A DNA stretch of 64,000 nucleotides from Bog-756 sp963696495 (GTDB lineage Bacteria; Actinomycetota; Acidimicrobiia; Acidimicrobiales; RAAP-2). The notes beneath the pieces were generated by a model, which had not been told where the DNA came from, did not search any database, and saw only the letters and a list, made by a program, of their open reading frames with translations. Positions within the stretch are counted from its first letter, which is position 1. Every line of letters begins with the position of its first letter. The stretch covers positions 1 through 64,000 of the forward strand of contig CAVOKJ010000005.1 in NCBI GenBank assembly GCA_963696495.1, in the 5' to 3' direction. The position numbers and the translations under genes are program-made. This document shows positions 16,944-27,365 of this stretch, one piece after another.

Positions 16944-18006
16944 CTACTGCGCCGCCATCACCTTGGCGACGGCGTCGACCAATCCGTCGACGTCGTCCTC
17001 GGTGGTGTCGAACGAGGCCATCCACCGCACCACCCCGGTGTCCTCGTCCCACACGTAGAACGGGTGCTCCCGCTGCAGGGCCTCGGTGGCCGCCGCCGGC
17101 AGCAGCGCGAACACCCCGTTCGCCTCCACCGGATAAGCGAGCGACACCCCCGGCACCCGGGCGACCCCGTCGGCCAGGCGACGGGCCATGAGGTTGGCGT
17201 GCTCGGCGTTCACCCGCCAGAGGTCGTCGGTGAGGAGGGCGGCGAACTGGGCGGCCGCGAACCGCATCTTCGACGCCAGCTGCATCGACTGCTTGCGCAG
17301 GAAGCGCAGGGAGGAGGCCTCGCCGGCGCCGAAGCTGACGACCGCCTCGGCCGCCATGGCACCGTTCTTCGTCCCGCCGAAGGACAGCACGTCGACGCCG
17401 GCCGCCGACCCGAACGCGCCCAGTCCGACCCGGAGCGACGCCGCGGCGTTCGACAGGCGGGCCCCGTCGAGGTGGAGGAACATGCCGTGGTCGTGGGCCC
17501 AGGCCCCGAGGGCCTCGACCTCGTCGACCCGGTAGCAGGTCCCCACCTCCGTGGACTGGGTGATGGAGACCACGCGGGGTTGCACATGGTGCTCGTCACC
17601 GACCCCCCGCGCCGCCCGGGCCACCAGCCCGGGAGTGAGCTTCCCGTCGGTGGTGGGCACCGCCACCAGCTTGCTGCCGAGGAACCGCTCGGGGGCGCCG
17701 CACTCGTCGACGTTGATGTGGGCGCTGTCGGCGCAGATCACCGCCTCGAAGGGCCGGAGGAGGGACTGGAGGCCCACCACGTTGGCACCGGTGCCGTTGA
17801 ACACGAAGAACACCTCGGCGTCCTCCCCGAAGTGCTGTCTGAACAGTCCCACCGCCGCCTCGCTCACCGGGTCGGCGCCGTAGGCGGGGGTGTGGCCGTC
17901 GTTGGCCGCGGCCAGGGCGGCCATGACGTCGGGGTGGACGCCGGCCCAGTTGTCACTGGCGAAGCTGCGCCGGTTCACCCCGCCCACCCCGGCGCCGCCG
18001 ACGGCA

Positions 18007-18014
<8 letters not shown>
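16944..18014 (-). CDS. Threonine aldolase/beta-eliminating lyase family PLP enzyme
   Basis: Fold-type I pyridoxal-phosphate enzyme of 356 residues, most like low-specificity L-threonine aldolase, which splits threonine to glycine and acetaldehyde. Visible are the N-terminal SDNWAGVHPDVMAAL, the cofactor-stacking region FNGTGANVVGLQSLL, LHLDGARLSNAA with the PLP-binding Asp, and SFGGTKNGAM with the Schiff-base lysine. GTG 18014 starts inside the 3' end of the ettA gene, an 8-base overlap, so translation is coupled. A start 12 codons later is possible because the first residues are Gly/Ala/Val-rich. Confidence 0.88.
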
Positions 18015-19686
<1,672 letters not shown>

Positions 19687-19758
19687 ACCGAACAGTGTGC
19701 CGCAGCGGGGCGGCCCGCCGGACCCGGGGGGCGTCGGGGAAGAAAGTAACCTGGGCCG

Positions 19759-20871
19759 ATGACCGACGGGGCAGTGGCCGACAGCGCGGATAGTCCCGGC
19801 CCGTCCGAGCCGGAGTCGCCGCGGGGGCCCGAAGGGGACCGGGAGCCCTCCGGCACCGAGCGGCGCACCCGGAGGGCGACCGTCGTGCTCCTGGTGAAGC
19901 GCCTGATCGACGCCATCCGCGACGGTGACGATTCCATGGTGGAACAGGCCATCGTCGGGCTGAGCCAGCGCAGCCGCTGGCTGGCGCCCCTGGCCCTGGT
20001 CGTCGGGGCCTTCGCCATGCTGTTCCAGGGGGTCAAGCTGCTGGTCACCAACTGGCGGCTGACCCTCGTGCAGATCCTCCCGGCCATGTGGATCTGGTTC
20101 GCCATGCTCGACATCAAGCTGCACGTCCTCCACGGCAAGCAGTTCCACGTCATCCGGGGGCCGTTGCTCCTCCTGGCGATCCTCGGCGTGGCCGCCATCA
20201 CCGCAGCCAGCTTCTTCCTCAACGCCGTCTTCGCCTTCGCCATCTCCAAGCCGGGCAAACCGGAGATCCGGCCGGCGTTCGCCGAGGCCCGCCGGCACCT
20301 GCGGGTCATCCTGCCGTCCGGGTTCGTGATCGGCATCGCCCTCGGCTTCGCCGCGCTGGTGACCCAGCGCTGGGGCCTGTTCTGGTACACGCTGGCCCTC
20401 AGTGTGGTGGTGGCCGTGATGATGGTCTCCTACGTGGCGGTCCCCTCGAGGCTGGCCGGCATCAAGTCCGACCGCTCGAGGAGGGACAAGCTCACCGCCG
20501 CTGCGGTGGGCGGCGCCATCGGCGCGACGGTGTGCTCGCCCCCCTTCGCCTTGGGCCGGCTGGCCATCCTGATGCTCGGCATCCACTACCTGCGGATCCC
20601 CGCCATCCTCCTGTTGGCCGTCGCCGTGGTGCTCCAGACCGGGGCCACCACGGCCACGAAGGCCGTCAAGTTCAGTGCCAAGCTCATCGCCACCCCTGCG
20701 TCCCCGGATACGGCACCGGCGGGGCCCGAGGTGGCGACCGCCGAGACATCGGGCGCCGCCACGCCCCCGAACCCGACCGGGACCGCGACCGCAGCCGCAG
20801 CCGCGGCCGCGGCCACCGAGCTGCCGGCAGCCACCGCGGTCACCGCCACGGGGGCGAACGAGTCGACCTGA
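19759..20871 (+). CDS. Multi-pass membrane protein of unknown function
   Basis: A 370-residue protein. About 40 charged and Pro-rich residues lead to a cytoplasmic segment (VVLLVKRLIDAIRDGDDSMVEQAIVGLSQ), then hydrophobic helices at roughly 75-95, 100-118, 135-160, 190-205, 212-232, 255-275 and 280-300. The C-terminal 60 residues are Ala/Thr/Pro-rich. No catalytic motif is apparent. Its divergent position from ettA is the only context. The Ala-rich end is coded by repeated GCC/GCA/GCG triplets and may be length-variable. Confidence 0.7.
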   Translation: MTDGAVADSADSPGPSEPESPRGPEGDREPSGTERRTRRATVVLLVKRLIDAIRDGDDSMVEQAIVGLSQRSRWLAPLALVVGAFAMLFQGVKLLVTNWRLTLVQILPAMWIWFAMLDIKLHVLHGKQFHVIRGPLLLLAILGVAAITAASFFLNAVFAFAISKPGKPEIRPAFAEARRHLRVILPSGFVIGIALGFAALVTQRWGLFWYTLALSVVVAVMMVSYVAVPSRLAGIKSDRSRRDKLTAAAVGGAIGATVCSPPFALGRLAILMLGIHYLRIPAILLLAVAVVLQTGATTATKAVKFSAKLIATPASPDTAPAGPEVATAETSGAATPPNPTGTATAAAAAAAATELPAATAVTATGANEST

Positions 20872-20988
20872 GCCACCCCTCGACCGGTGGTCGTCCATCG
20901 GTCGGACCGACGCAGCGATCTGACCCGTCCCGGCGCCACCGGGAGCACCTGAGCACCTGAGCACGACCAGAGGAGGACCACGACAACT

Positions 20989-22347
20989 ATGAGCGAACGG
21001 ATCGGGAGCGACGAGGCCCACGACATCGGGGTCGCCGCCTACCACTATCTCTACCCCCTGGTGATCATGGAGGTCACGCGGCAACAAGGGGTGAGCGCCG
21101 AGCGGGGCGGGAAGCCGGGCATGGGCCCGATGAACCGGTTCTCCCACTTCCGTCAGTTCCCGGCGGCCGACTTCAAGGCGGTGGTGCGACCCAACTTCGA
21201 CACCCTCTACTCCTCGGCGTGGGTCGACCTCACCGAGGGTCCGATCGTCATGTCGAGCGGTCCGGTGTCCGCAGAGCGCTTCTATCAACTGCCGGTGTAC
21301 GACATGTGGACCGACGCCTTCGCATCGCCGGGCCAGCGGACGACCGGTTCCGGGCCCGGCCACTGGGCCCTGGTGCCGGCGGGCTGGACGGGGGCGCTGC
21401 CCGACGGGGTCGACCGGATCGACGCCCCGACGCCCCACGTGTGGGTCATCGGCCGGACCCAGACCAACGGGCCCTCGGACTACGAGGCGGTCCACCGTAT
21501 CCAGGACGGGTTCGACCTGACCCCGCTGGCGGCATGGGGCGACGACTCCTACGAAGTGCCGGACCCGGTGCCGGCACCGGCCGATGAGCGCGTCGACACG
21601 AAGACGCCACCACTGGACCAGCTCAACGCCATGCCGGCCGAGACGTTCTTCGACCGGGCCCTCGCCCTGCTCGAGGTGCACCCGCCCCATAGGACCGACT
21701 GGTCGTTCGTGGCCCGGATGGCCCGGATCGGGCTCGTCGCCGGTGCCACCTTCGACAGCCTCGACCCGGGGGTGCGTGCCGCCCTCGAGAACGTGCCCGC
21801 CGATGCCCGTGCCGTGGTGGGCAGGACACTGCCCCGGCTGGCCAACGTGGTGAACGGCTGGCAGCTCAATGTCGACACGATGGGCGTCTACGGCAACTCC
21901 TACGTCAAGCGGGCCATCGTCGCCATGGTGGGGCTCGGCGCCAACTCCGCCGAGGACGCCATCTACCCACTGCTCCAGACCGACGGCGAGGGCCGACCGG
22001 TCACGGGGGACGCCGACTACGTGATCCACTTCGACGCGGACCGGCTGCCCCCCGTGGATGCCTTCTGGTCGATCACCATGTACGACGGACAGGGGTTCCA
22101 GGTGGCCAACCCGATCGACCGCTTCGCCATCGGCGACCGCGACGATCTGACGTTCAACGCCGACGGCTCCCTCGACCTGTTCCTCCAGCGGAGCTCGCCG
22201 GGGGCGGACAAGGAGTCCAACTGGCTTCCGGCACCGGAGGGCCCGATCGGGGTGACCATGCGGCTGTACGCGCCGAAGACGGCGGCACTCGACGGCACCT
22301 GGGCGCCCCCGCCGGTCACCCGGATCGACGAGGGCAGTCGGAATTAG
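20989..22347 (+). CDS. DUF1254/DUF1214 domain protein
   Basis: A 452-residue protein with both halves of this common pair: the N-terminal DUF1254 part (YHYLYPLVIMEVTRQQ, VVRPNFDTLYSSAWVDL, YQLPVYDMWTDAF) and the C-terminal DUF1214 part (GNSYVKRAIVAMVGLGAN, DADRLPPVDAFWSITMYD, LDLFLQ). No signal peptide is visible, unlike many relatives. AGAGGAGG upstream of ATG 20989 is a strong ribosome site. The biochemical role of the family is not established. The gene ends 519 bases before the pilus island and stands alone. Confidence 0.88.
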   Translation: MSERIGSDEAHDIGVAAYHYLYPLVIMEVTRQQGVSAERGGKPGMGPMNRFSHFRQFPAADFKAVVRPNFDTLYSSAWVDLTEGPIVMSSGPVSAERFYQLPVYDMWTDAFASPGQRTTGSGPGHWALVPAGWTGALPDGVDRIDAPTPHVWVIGRTQTNGPSDYEAVHRIQDGFDLTPLAAWGDDSYEVPDPVPAPADERVDTKTPPLDQLNAMPAETFFDRALALLEVHPPHRTDWSFVARMARIGLVAGATFDSLDPGVRAALENVPADARAVVGRTLPRLANVVNGWQLNVDTMGVYGNSYVKRAIVAMVGLGANSAEDAIYPLLQTDGEGRPVTGDADYVIHFDADRLPPVDAFWSITMYDGQGFQVANPIDRFAIGDRDDLTFNADGSLDLFLQRSSPGADKESNWLPAPEGPIGVTMRLYAPKTAALDGTWAPPPVTRIDEGSRN

Positions 22348-22866
22348 GCCTCGTTCAGGTCGGGAGGGTGTGCCCGAGTTGTCCGTGCGAGCTCGCGCTT
22401 CGATTTCACGCTGATCACGTACCGTGAGAAGGTTGGCACTGCCGGTAATCACCAAGATCGGTGCGAGCCCGGCTGTCCGGAGATCCGTGCGAAGCGGTGT
22501 GCGACGTGTCCGGCGCAGCAGCTCGGATGCGCTCCTCGGTCGGCTCGCCTGTCGGGGAGAGGCCGACCCGACGAACACGTGCATCGAGTCGGGTGCAGGA
22601 AAACTGCTGCCGCCCTATGGAAAAACCGATCCGCAGAGCGTTCCACAGACGAGGAATTCGTGCTCCGGGGGTCTCCGGCAAGGTAACGGCCAAGGGAGCC
22701 GGCAAGGTGGCGCGACGATGCTGATCGTGTGCTGCAACGGCGACGATCTCGATGCAGGTTCGGAAGGGATCACCTGTCTCGGTGGTTTCGTCCGACGCGA
22801 TTTGATTGCAGTTCGGATGCAACATCCTTTGCCAGGTATCGACGCAACTCTTATCGTCCGCAGCCG
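22348..22866. other. Gene-poor interval before the Tad operon, 519 bases
   Basis: Reading frames here are short, overlap on both strands and have no recognisable protein pattern. Composition is visibly richer in A and T than the flanks, with runs such as GGAAAAACC. The promoter of the Tad operon should lie in its right part. I looked for a cyclic-di-GMP riboswitch core and did not find a convincing one. Confidence 0.5.
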
Positions 22867-23472
22867 ATGCCCACTCCGGCCGACAGGCCTCCAGCATGCG
22901 CAAGGATCACCGTGCGGTCGTCGGCGATGGTCGCGCTCGGCTGCTCGCTACTGCTGACCGCATGTGGTATCGGTAACCGGGCGTCGGATCAGATCAAGGG
23001 CCGGCAGACCAGGGCTGCTCATGCCGCCAGCCCGTCCGGTCCGACTGGCGCCTGGCTCGAGGGGCAGACCTCCAAGCAGGTGGTGGCGGCATGGACGGCC
23101 GCCGAACGGTCTTTCGAGACGGCCGCCCTCGCCGCCGACCCCTCCGAGCCTGCGCTCGTTGACACCACCGTGTCGCCCCAGCTGGAGACCAGCCAGGCGG
23201 TGCTGCAGAGTATGCGGGCCGCCGGGGAGATCGCCCGGGGACCCACGACCTTCGGGCCGGCCGTGGTCCTCGTGACGTCGGCGCGGCTAGCCACCGTCAC
23301 CGCCTGTGGCCACGATGCGGAGATCGTCGTCTCCGCCCAGTCCGGTCAACCGGTGGCCGGTATGCCCGGTCAGGTCGATTACGTGTACTTCACCTCGACC
23401 ATGGAGCTGACCAGCAGCGGTTGGAAGCTGGCCGACCAGTCGGTGGGAGTTGGCGCATGCGACCGTCTGTGA
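22867..23472 (+). CDS. Small exported lipoprotein-like protein, first gene of Tad operon
   Basis: A protein of about 201 residues. A hydrophobic segment ends in LLLTACG, a plausible lipobox with Cys33, so it is probably lipid-anchored outside the membrane. The rest has WLEGQTSKQVVAAWTAAERSFETAALAADPSEPALVDTT, then a beta-rich part (DAEIVVSAQSGQ, VDYVYFTSTMELTSSGWKLADQ) like the all-beta domain of small secreted NTF2-like proteins. The start is uncertain: ATG 22867, GTG 22912 and ATG 22927 are all possible. Its 3' end overlaps the next gene by 16 bases. Role in pilus biogenesis is inferred from position only. Confidence 0.65.
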   Translation: MPTPADRPPACARITVRSSAMVALGCSLLLTACGIGNRASDQIKGRQTRAAHAASPSGPTGAWLEGQTSKQVVAAWTAAERSFETAALAADPSEPALVDTTVSPQLETSQAVLQSMRAAGEIARGPTTFGPAVVLVTSARLATVTACGHDAEIVVSAQSGQPVAGMPGQVDYVYFTSTMELTSSGWKLADQSVGVGACDRL

Positions 23473-24371
23473 AGGTGTCGGTGCTGATGACCGTTGCACT
23501 GTGCAGCCTCGTCGCGGTAGCGGGAATTGCCGGTGCTTCGGCGTCCGGCACGGACAGCGGCAACGGGACGGTCTCCGTGGGTGCAGCCGACGGGAGCTCG
23601 GGAGGCGGAGCGTCGGGGGAGCACTCCGGCGGCACGGGTGGTGGCTCCGTCGGAGGGTCGACGTTCTGCACCTCTGTGGAGCTCGTCCTGAACGACGAAG
23701 GTGGGATTGCCCCGGGGGGTCCGACGCCTGGTAGCTGGTACTCGGTGAGTTGCTACTTCTCCGACGGGGACTCGGTCACCCAGACCGAGTGGATCCCCGA
23801 CCAGGCGCCTGCCGCCGCCCCTTCAGTGACCCCGTACGAGGTAGCCCTCCAGGCCGAGGCGTCGATCCACCTGCCCACGCCGACAACCGCCACGGATCCC
23901 TCTTCTGAGGCCATCGTGAACCTTCCCACCTGGCTGTGGGTCGGCGCCGCGGACTGGCACCCCTACTCGGTGGGTGCGTCGGTGGGGTCGGTGAGCGCCG
24001 TCGCGGTGGCGACCCCGCTGTCGGTCACGTGGTCCATGGGCGATGGGCACAGCGTGATCTGCACCGGGCCTGGTACCCCGTTCGATCCGGGCCGTTCCGC
24101 ACTCGGACAGTCGACGAATTGCTCCTATGACTACCCGGTCTCGTCGGCCGGCGAGCCATCGTCCGACGGCGACCCGAATGACGGGTCGTTTGCGGTGACC
24201 GCTACCGTGACCTGGTCGGTCACATGGTCCAGTGTTGGGGCAGCGGGCGGAGGAAGCCTCCCCACGCTGTTCACGTCCGCCGGGTTCCGACTGCGGGTGG
24301 GACAGGTGGAGAGCATCGATGCGATTCCGTCCTCCGAACTGCCGACCTCGGGCACGGTTCCGTCGGCATGA
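23457..24371 (+). CDS. Secreted protein of actinobacterial Tad loci
   Basis: A 304-residue exported protein. A clear Sec signal (MRPSVKVSVLMTVALCSLVAVAGIA... about 28 residues) is followed by a Gly/Ser-rich stretch and a beta-rich domain. The segment WSMGDGHSVICTGPGTPFD and NCSYDYP is like PKD-type folds and resembles secreted proteins encoded beside Tad genes in Streptomyces, where GDG, a cysteine and GPGTP recur. Four cysteines may pair. GGGAG lies before ATG 23457. It overlaps the lipoprotein gene upstream and the SAF-domain gene downstream (ATGA). It could be a pilus-associated surface protein. Confidence 0.7.
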   Translation: MRPSVKVSVLMTVALCSLVAVAGIAGASASGTDSGNGTVSVGAADGSSGGGASGEHSGGTGGGSVGGSTFCTSVELVLNDEGGIAPGGPTPGSWYSVSCYFSDGDSVTQTEWIPDQAPAAAPSVTPYEVALQAEASIHLPTPTTATDPSSEAIVNLPTWLWVGAADWHPYSVGASVGSVSAVAVATPLSVTWSMGDGHSVICTGPGTPFDPGRSALGQSTNCSYDYPVSSAGEPSSDGDPNDGSFAVTATVTWSVTWSSVGAAGGGSLPTLFTSAGFRLRVGQVESIDAIPSSELPTSGTVPSA

Positions 24372-25135
24372 CCTCACTGCTCGATGCCACCTCATCGCCG
24401 GCCAAGGATCCGACCCGATCGCACGACGTGCGCCGGCTTCCGACGATCCGGCGTTCCAGGAGGCCACTCGTGGCGGCGGCCTCGGTCGCGCTGGTCTTCG
24501 TCAGCATCGCCGCCTTCGCCACCGTGTACTCGTCGGCTACCCGCCGGAGCCAAGCCCTCATCGTGACCTCGACCATCGAGCAGGGGCAGGCGATCACCGC
24601 AGGTGACCTGGGTCAGGCCAACGTCTCCGTGTCGAACGGCGTCGTCCCAGTGGCGGTGGTGGACGCCGGGAATCTGGCCGGCAAGCGGGCGGCGGTCACC
24701 ATCCCGGCCGGTTCGCTGTTGACCGCAGGCGATGTCACGGCATCCCCACCGGTCTCCACGGGCGACGCCGTGGTGGGCCTGGCCCTCAAGGCTGGCCAAC
24801 TACCGGCGGCCGGAGTCGAGCCGGGTGATCAGGTCATGATCATCCAGACGGGGAGCCCCGGCGCGGCGGTGACCGGATTGACCGCGGCCGGTCCTTCGGC
24901 CGGCGCCGCCAGCGCTCCGGACACGGGGATCCTGGTCCCCCAGGCGAGCATATTCGGCACAGCGTCACCGGCGTCGGACTCATCGGGCGCAACCTCCTTG
25001 CTCGTATCGGTGGAGGTGTCGACCACCCTCGCGGCGGCGGTATCGACTGCCGCCGCTGCCGATCAGGTGAGCCTCGTTCTGCTCCCTCGGGGAGCGTCGG
25101 CTGCCGCGGGCCAGAGCGTCGGGGGTGCCTCGTGA
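24368..25135 (+). CDS. CpaB/RcpC-like SAF-domain protein
   Basis: A 255-residue membrane-anchored protein. After a basic N-terminus a single transmembrane helix (about 33-55, LVAAASVALVFVSIAAFATVY) leads to a SAF domain: IEQGQAITAGDLGQANVSVS, GNLAGKRAAVTIPAGSLLTAGDV. The second half, LKAGQLPAAGVEPGDQVMIIQTG and VSVEVSTTLAAAVSTAAAADQVSLVLLP, matches the CpaB C-terminal domain. CpaB/RcpC proteins shape the Tad secretion channel outside the membrane. ATG 24368 overlaps the previous stop by four bases, as does its own stop with the CpaE-like gene. Confidence 0.82.
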   Translation: MTSLLDATSSPAKDPTRSHDVRRLPTIRRSRRPLVAAASVALVFVSIAAFATVYSSATRRSQALIVTSTIEQGQAITAGDLGQANVSVSNGVVPVAVVDAGNLAGKRAAVTIPAGSLLTAGDVTASPPVSTGDAVVGLALKAGQLPAAGVEPGDQVMIIQTGSPGAAVTGLTAAGPSAGAASAPDTGILVPQASIFGTASPASDSSGATSLLVSVEVSTTLAAAVSTAAAADQVSLVLLPRGASAAAGQSVGGAS

Positions 25136-25980
25136 CGGTCATTGCCTTCGCCTCGATGAAGGGCGCCCCCGGTGTCACGACGACGGCCAGCCTCGTGGGG
25201 GCCATGTGGCCGGAGGGACGACCGGTGGTCCTGGCCGAGTGCGATCGAGCCGGTGGTGACCTCGCCGCCCGGTTCGCACTGTCGTCGACGCTGGGCTGGG
25301 CATCGTTCCGGGTGGACCAGCGGCGGTCGGAGGCGCCGGTGGCGCTCACGCAGCACGTACAGCGACTCCCGGGTGGACTCCAGGTGCTGGTCGGAGCGAG
25401 GCGCTCGGCCACGGACGCAGTGCGTTGGCCGATCGCCGGATTGCTGGCTAGCGCCTCCGCATCGGTGGATGGTCCCGTCGATATCCTCGCGGATCTGGGC
25501 CGACTGGCGGTCGGCAGCGAAGATCCCGACGGATGGCGTGACCACGTCGAGGCCCTGGTGATCCTGCTCCGCAGCGACGCGGCGTCGGCGATGCAGGTCC
25601 GTGACTCCGGTCCTCAGATCCTCGCTCGGTGGGGGGAGCGCGCCGTCCTCGTGGTCGTGGGCAGTGGTCGCCACAGTCCCGGAGAGATAGAGAGCTTCAC
25701 GGGGATCCCCGTCTTCGGAGCGATCCCCTATGACCCGGTGGCGGCTGCGGCGGCCTCGGGTGAACACACCAGTCGACGGCACCTGGCGCGTTCGCTGCTC
25801 GTCTCGTCGGTCGGCCGGCTGGCCGTGAAGCTCGCCGCCTTCGACTCGCTGTCTGCGGAGGAAGAAGCCGGTGGTGGCGAGAGTGTGGACGCCCCCGGCC
25901 GTCGGTGGCTGCTCGACCGGTTCCGCTCCCGGAGTGCCGGATCGACAACCACGGTAGAGGTGCTGGAGGGTGTCCGATGA
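25132..25980 (+). CDS. CpaE/TadZ-like MinD-family protein with altered P-loop
   Basis: A 282-residue member of the ParA/MinD deviant-Walker group that should localise the Tad machine (as CpaE/TadZ do). The N-terminal motif is MKGAPGVTTT where active members have KGGxGKTT. The first, signature lysine is kept but the P-loop lysine is replaced by valine. LAECDRAGGDLAARF occupies the switch I place, and a fifth-strand segment with VDILADLGRL follows. Loss of the lysine is common in Streptomyces-type relatives (KGSPGVTT), so it is probably an ATPase-poor or inactive form. GTG 25132 overlaps the upstream stop by four bases. Confidence 0.82.
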   Translation: MTVIAFASMKGAPGVTTTASLVGAMWPEGRPVVLAECDRAGGDLAARFALSSTLGWASFRVDQRRSEAPVALTQHVQRLPGGLQVLVGARRSATDAVRWPIAGLLASASASVDGPVDILADLGRLAVGSEDPDGWRDHVEALVILLRSDAASAMQVRDSGPQILARWGERAVLVVVGSGRHSPGEIESFTGIPVFGAIPYDPVAAAAASGEHTSRRHLARSLLVSSVGRLAVKLAAFDSLSAEEEAGGGESVDAPGRRWLLDRFRSRSAGSTTTVEVLEGVR

Positions 25981-27365
25981 GCGATTCCCTCGCCTCGACG
26001 ATCCGTGAGCTGGTCGCTGAGGACCTCGCCACCCACGGGAACGGAGAGCTGGCTGGTGACGACCGACGCGAGTTCGCAAGACAGCGGATCTTCTTCCATC
26101 TGGACCGGCTGACAGGGAGCGGGTCGGGGGAGTGGAAGCCGGTCGGTGACACCGACGACGAGCAGCTCCTCGCCCAATCGGTCCTCGACGCCCTGTTTGG
26201 CCTGGGCAGGCTCCAATCGCTGGTCGACGACCCGGACATCGAGAACATCGATATCAACGGATGCGATCAGGTGTGGGTCACCTATGCCGATGGCTCGAAG
26301 CATCTCATGCCGCCGGTGGCCGACTCGGACGACGAGCTCATCGACCTGGTGCGGTCAGCCGCCAGCCGGTTCGGACTGTCGGAGCGCCGCTTCGACCTCG
26401 CCCGACCGGAGCTCGACCTGCACCTGCCTGGCGGGAGCCGGCTGTCCGCCCTGATGGCGGTGACCGCCCGTCCCGCCGTCTCCATCCGTCGACACCGGTA
26501 TTCGGACCTGTCCCTGGCGGACCTCACCGCCCTGGGCACCATGGACGGCCACCTGGCATCCCTCCTTGCTGCCGCCGTGAGAGCCAGAAAGAACATCATC
26601 GTCTCCGGTGCGATGAATTCCGGCAAGACCACATTGCTGCGGGCGCTGGCCGCGGAGATCTCCCCGCGCGAGCGGGTCGTGACCATCGAGCAGGCTTTTG
26701 AACTGGGCCTCGACACTGCCGTACTTCGGCATCCGGACCTTGTCGCCCTCGAGGCCCGGCCGGCCAATGTGGAGGGCCAAGGTCGGATATCGGTGGCCGA
26801 CCTTGTACGACGTGCCCTCCGGATGAACGCCGACCGGGTCATCGTCGGGGAAGTGCTCGGCGACGAGGTCCTGCCCATGCTCAACGCGATGAGCCAGGGA
26901 CGTTCCGGCTCGATGTGCACCATCCACGCGGACTCGTCTTCGGGCGTATTCCGTCGCATCGCCTCCTATTCGGTTCAGGCGCCGGAACGGTTGCCGCTCG
27001 AGGCGAGCAACCAGCTCATCGCCGGCGCCGTCCATCTCGTGGTGCACCTCGACACCGAAATGCACGATGCTCCCGATTGGGAACCCGCATCGCCCGCCAC
27101 GACTGAGACCGTCCCATCCGCAAGTCCTCCGGAGCCAGGATGGATGTGGGACTTCCCGGCCCGTGCATCTCGGAAGCGCTTCGTCTCGTCTGTGCGCGAG
27201 GTTGTGGACGCCGAGGGGACCCAGGTCATCTCGAACGAGGTCTACCAACCGGGTCCCGACCGTCGTGCCCGGGCGGCCTCCCCGCTCAGCCCAGCAACTC
27301 TGCGCGAGCTGACCAGGTTCGGCTACGAGCCCTCCCGAGGGTCGCCGGTCGGGTCCTTCTCATGA
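25977..27365 (+). CDS. tadA: Tad/Flp pilus assembly ATPase TadA (CpaF)
   Basis: Hexameric secretion ATPase of 462 residues that powers pilin polymerisation. The N-terminal part (FGLGRLQSLVDDPDIENIDINGCDQVWV) and GGSRLSALM belong to the CpaF N-terminal domain. The core has Walker A GAMNSGKTTL, the Asp box region VVTIEQAFELGLD, Walker B with DRVIVGEVLGDE (Leu where proteobacterial enzymes have Arg) and the His box GSMCTIHADSS. A 45-residue Pro/Thr/Ala insertion precedes the C-terminal FVSSVREVVDAEGTQVISNEVY. ATG 25977 overlaps the CpaE-like stop by four bases and its stop overlaps tadB in the same manner. Confidence 0.93.
   Translation: MSDSLASTIRELVAEDLATHGNGELAGDDRREFARQRIFFHLDRLTGSGSGEWKPVGDTDDEQLLAQSVLDALFGLGRLQSLVDDPDIENIDINGCDQVWVTYADGSKHLMPPVADSDDELIDLVRSAASRFGLSERRFDLARPELDLHLPGGSRLSALMAVTARPAVSIRRHRYSDLSLADLTALGTMDGHLASLLAAAVRARKNIIVSGAMNSGKTTLLRALAAEISPRERVVTIEQAFELGLDTAVLRHPDLVALEARPANVEGQGRISVADLVRRALRMNADRVIVGEVLGDEVLPMLNAMSQGRSGSMCTIHADSSSGVFRRIASYSVQAPERLPLEASNQLIAGAVHLVVHLDTEMHDAPDWEPASPATTETVPSASPPEPGWMWDFPARASRKRFVSSVREVVDAEGTQVISNEVYQPGPDRRARAASPLSPATLRELTRFGYEPSRGSPVGSFS

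Noticed and set aside
19687..22584. Minus-strand extension of the ettA frame to a 1525-codon open frame
   Set aside because: It is antisense to two well-supported genes, its translation is Arg/Gly/His-rich without domain patterns, and EttA homology starts exactly at 19686. It is a GC-rich shadow frame.
22348..22866. Cyclic-di-GMP (GEMM) or cyclic-di-AMP riboswitch before the Tad operon
   Set aside because: Such switches often precede pilus genes, but I could not find the conserved core sequences in order.
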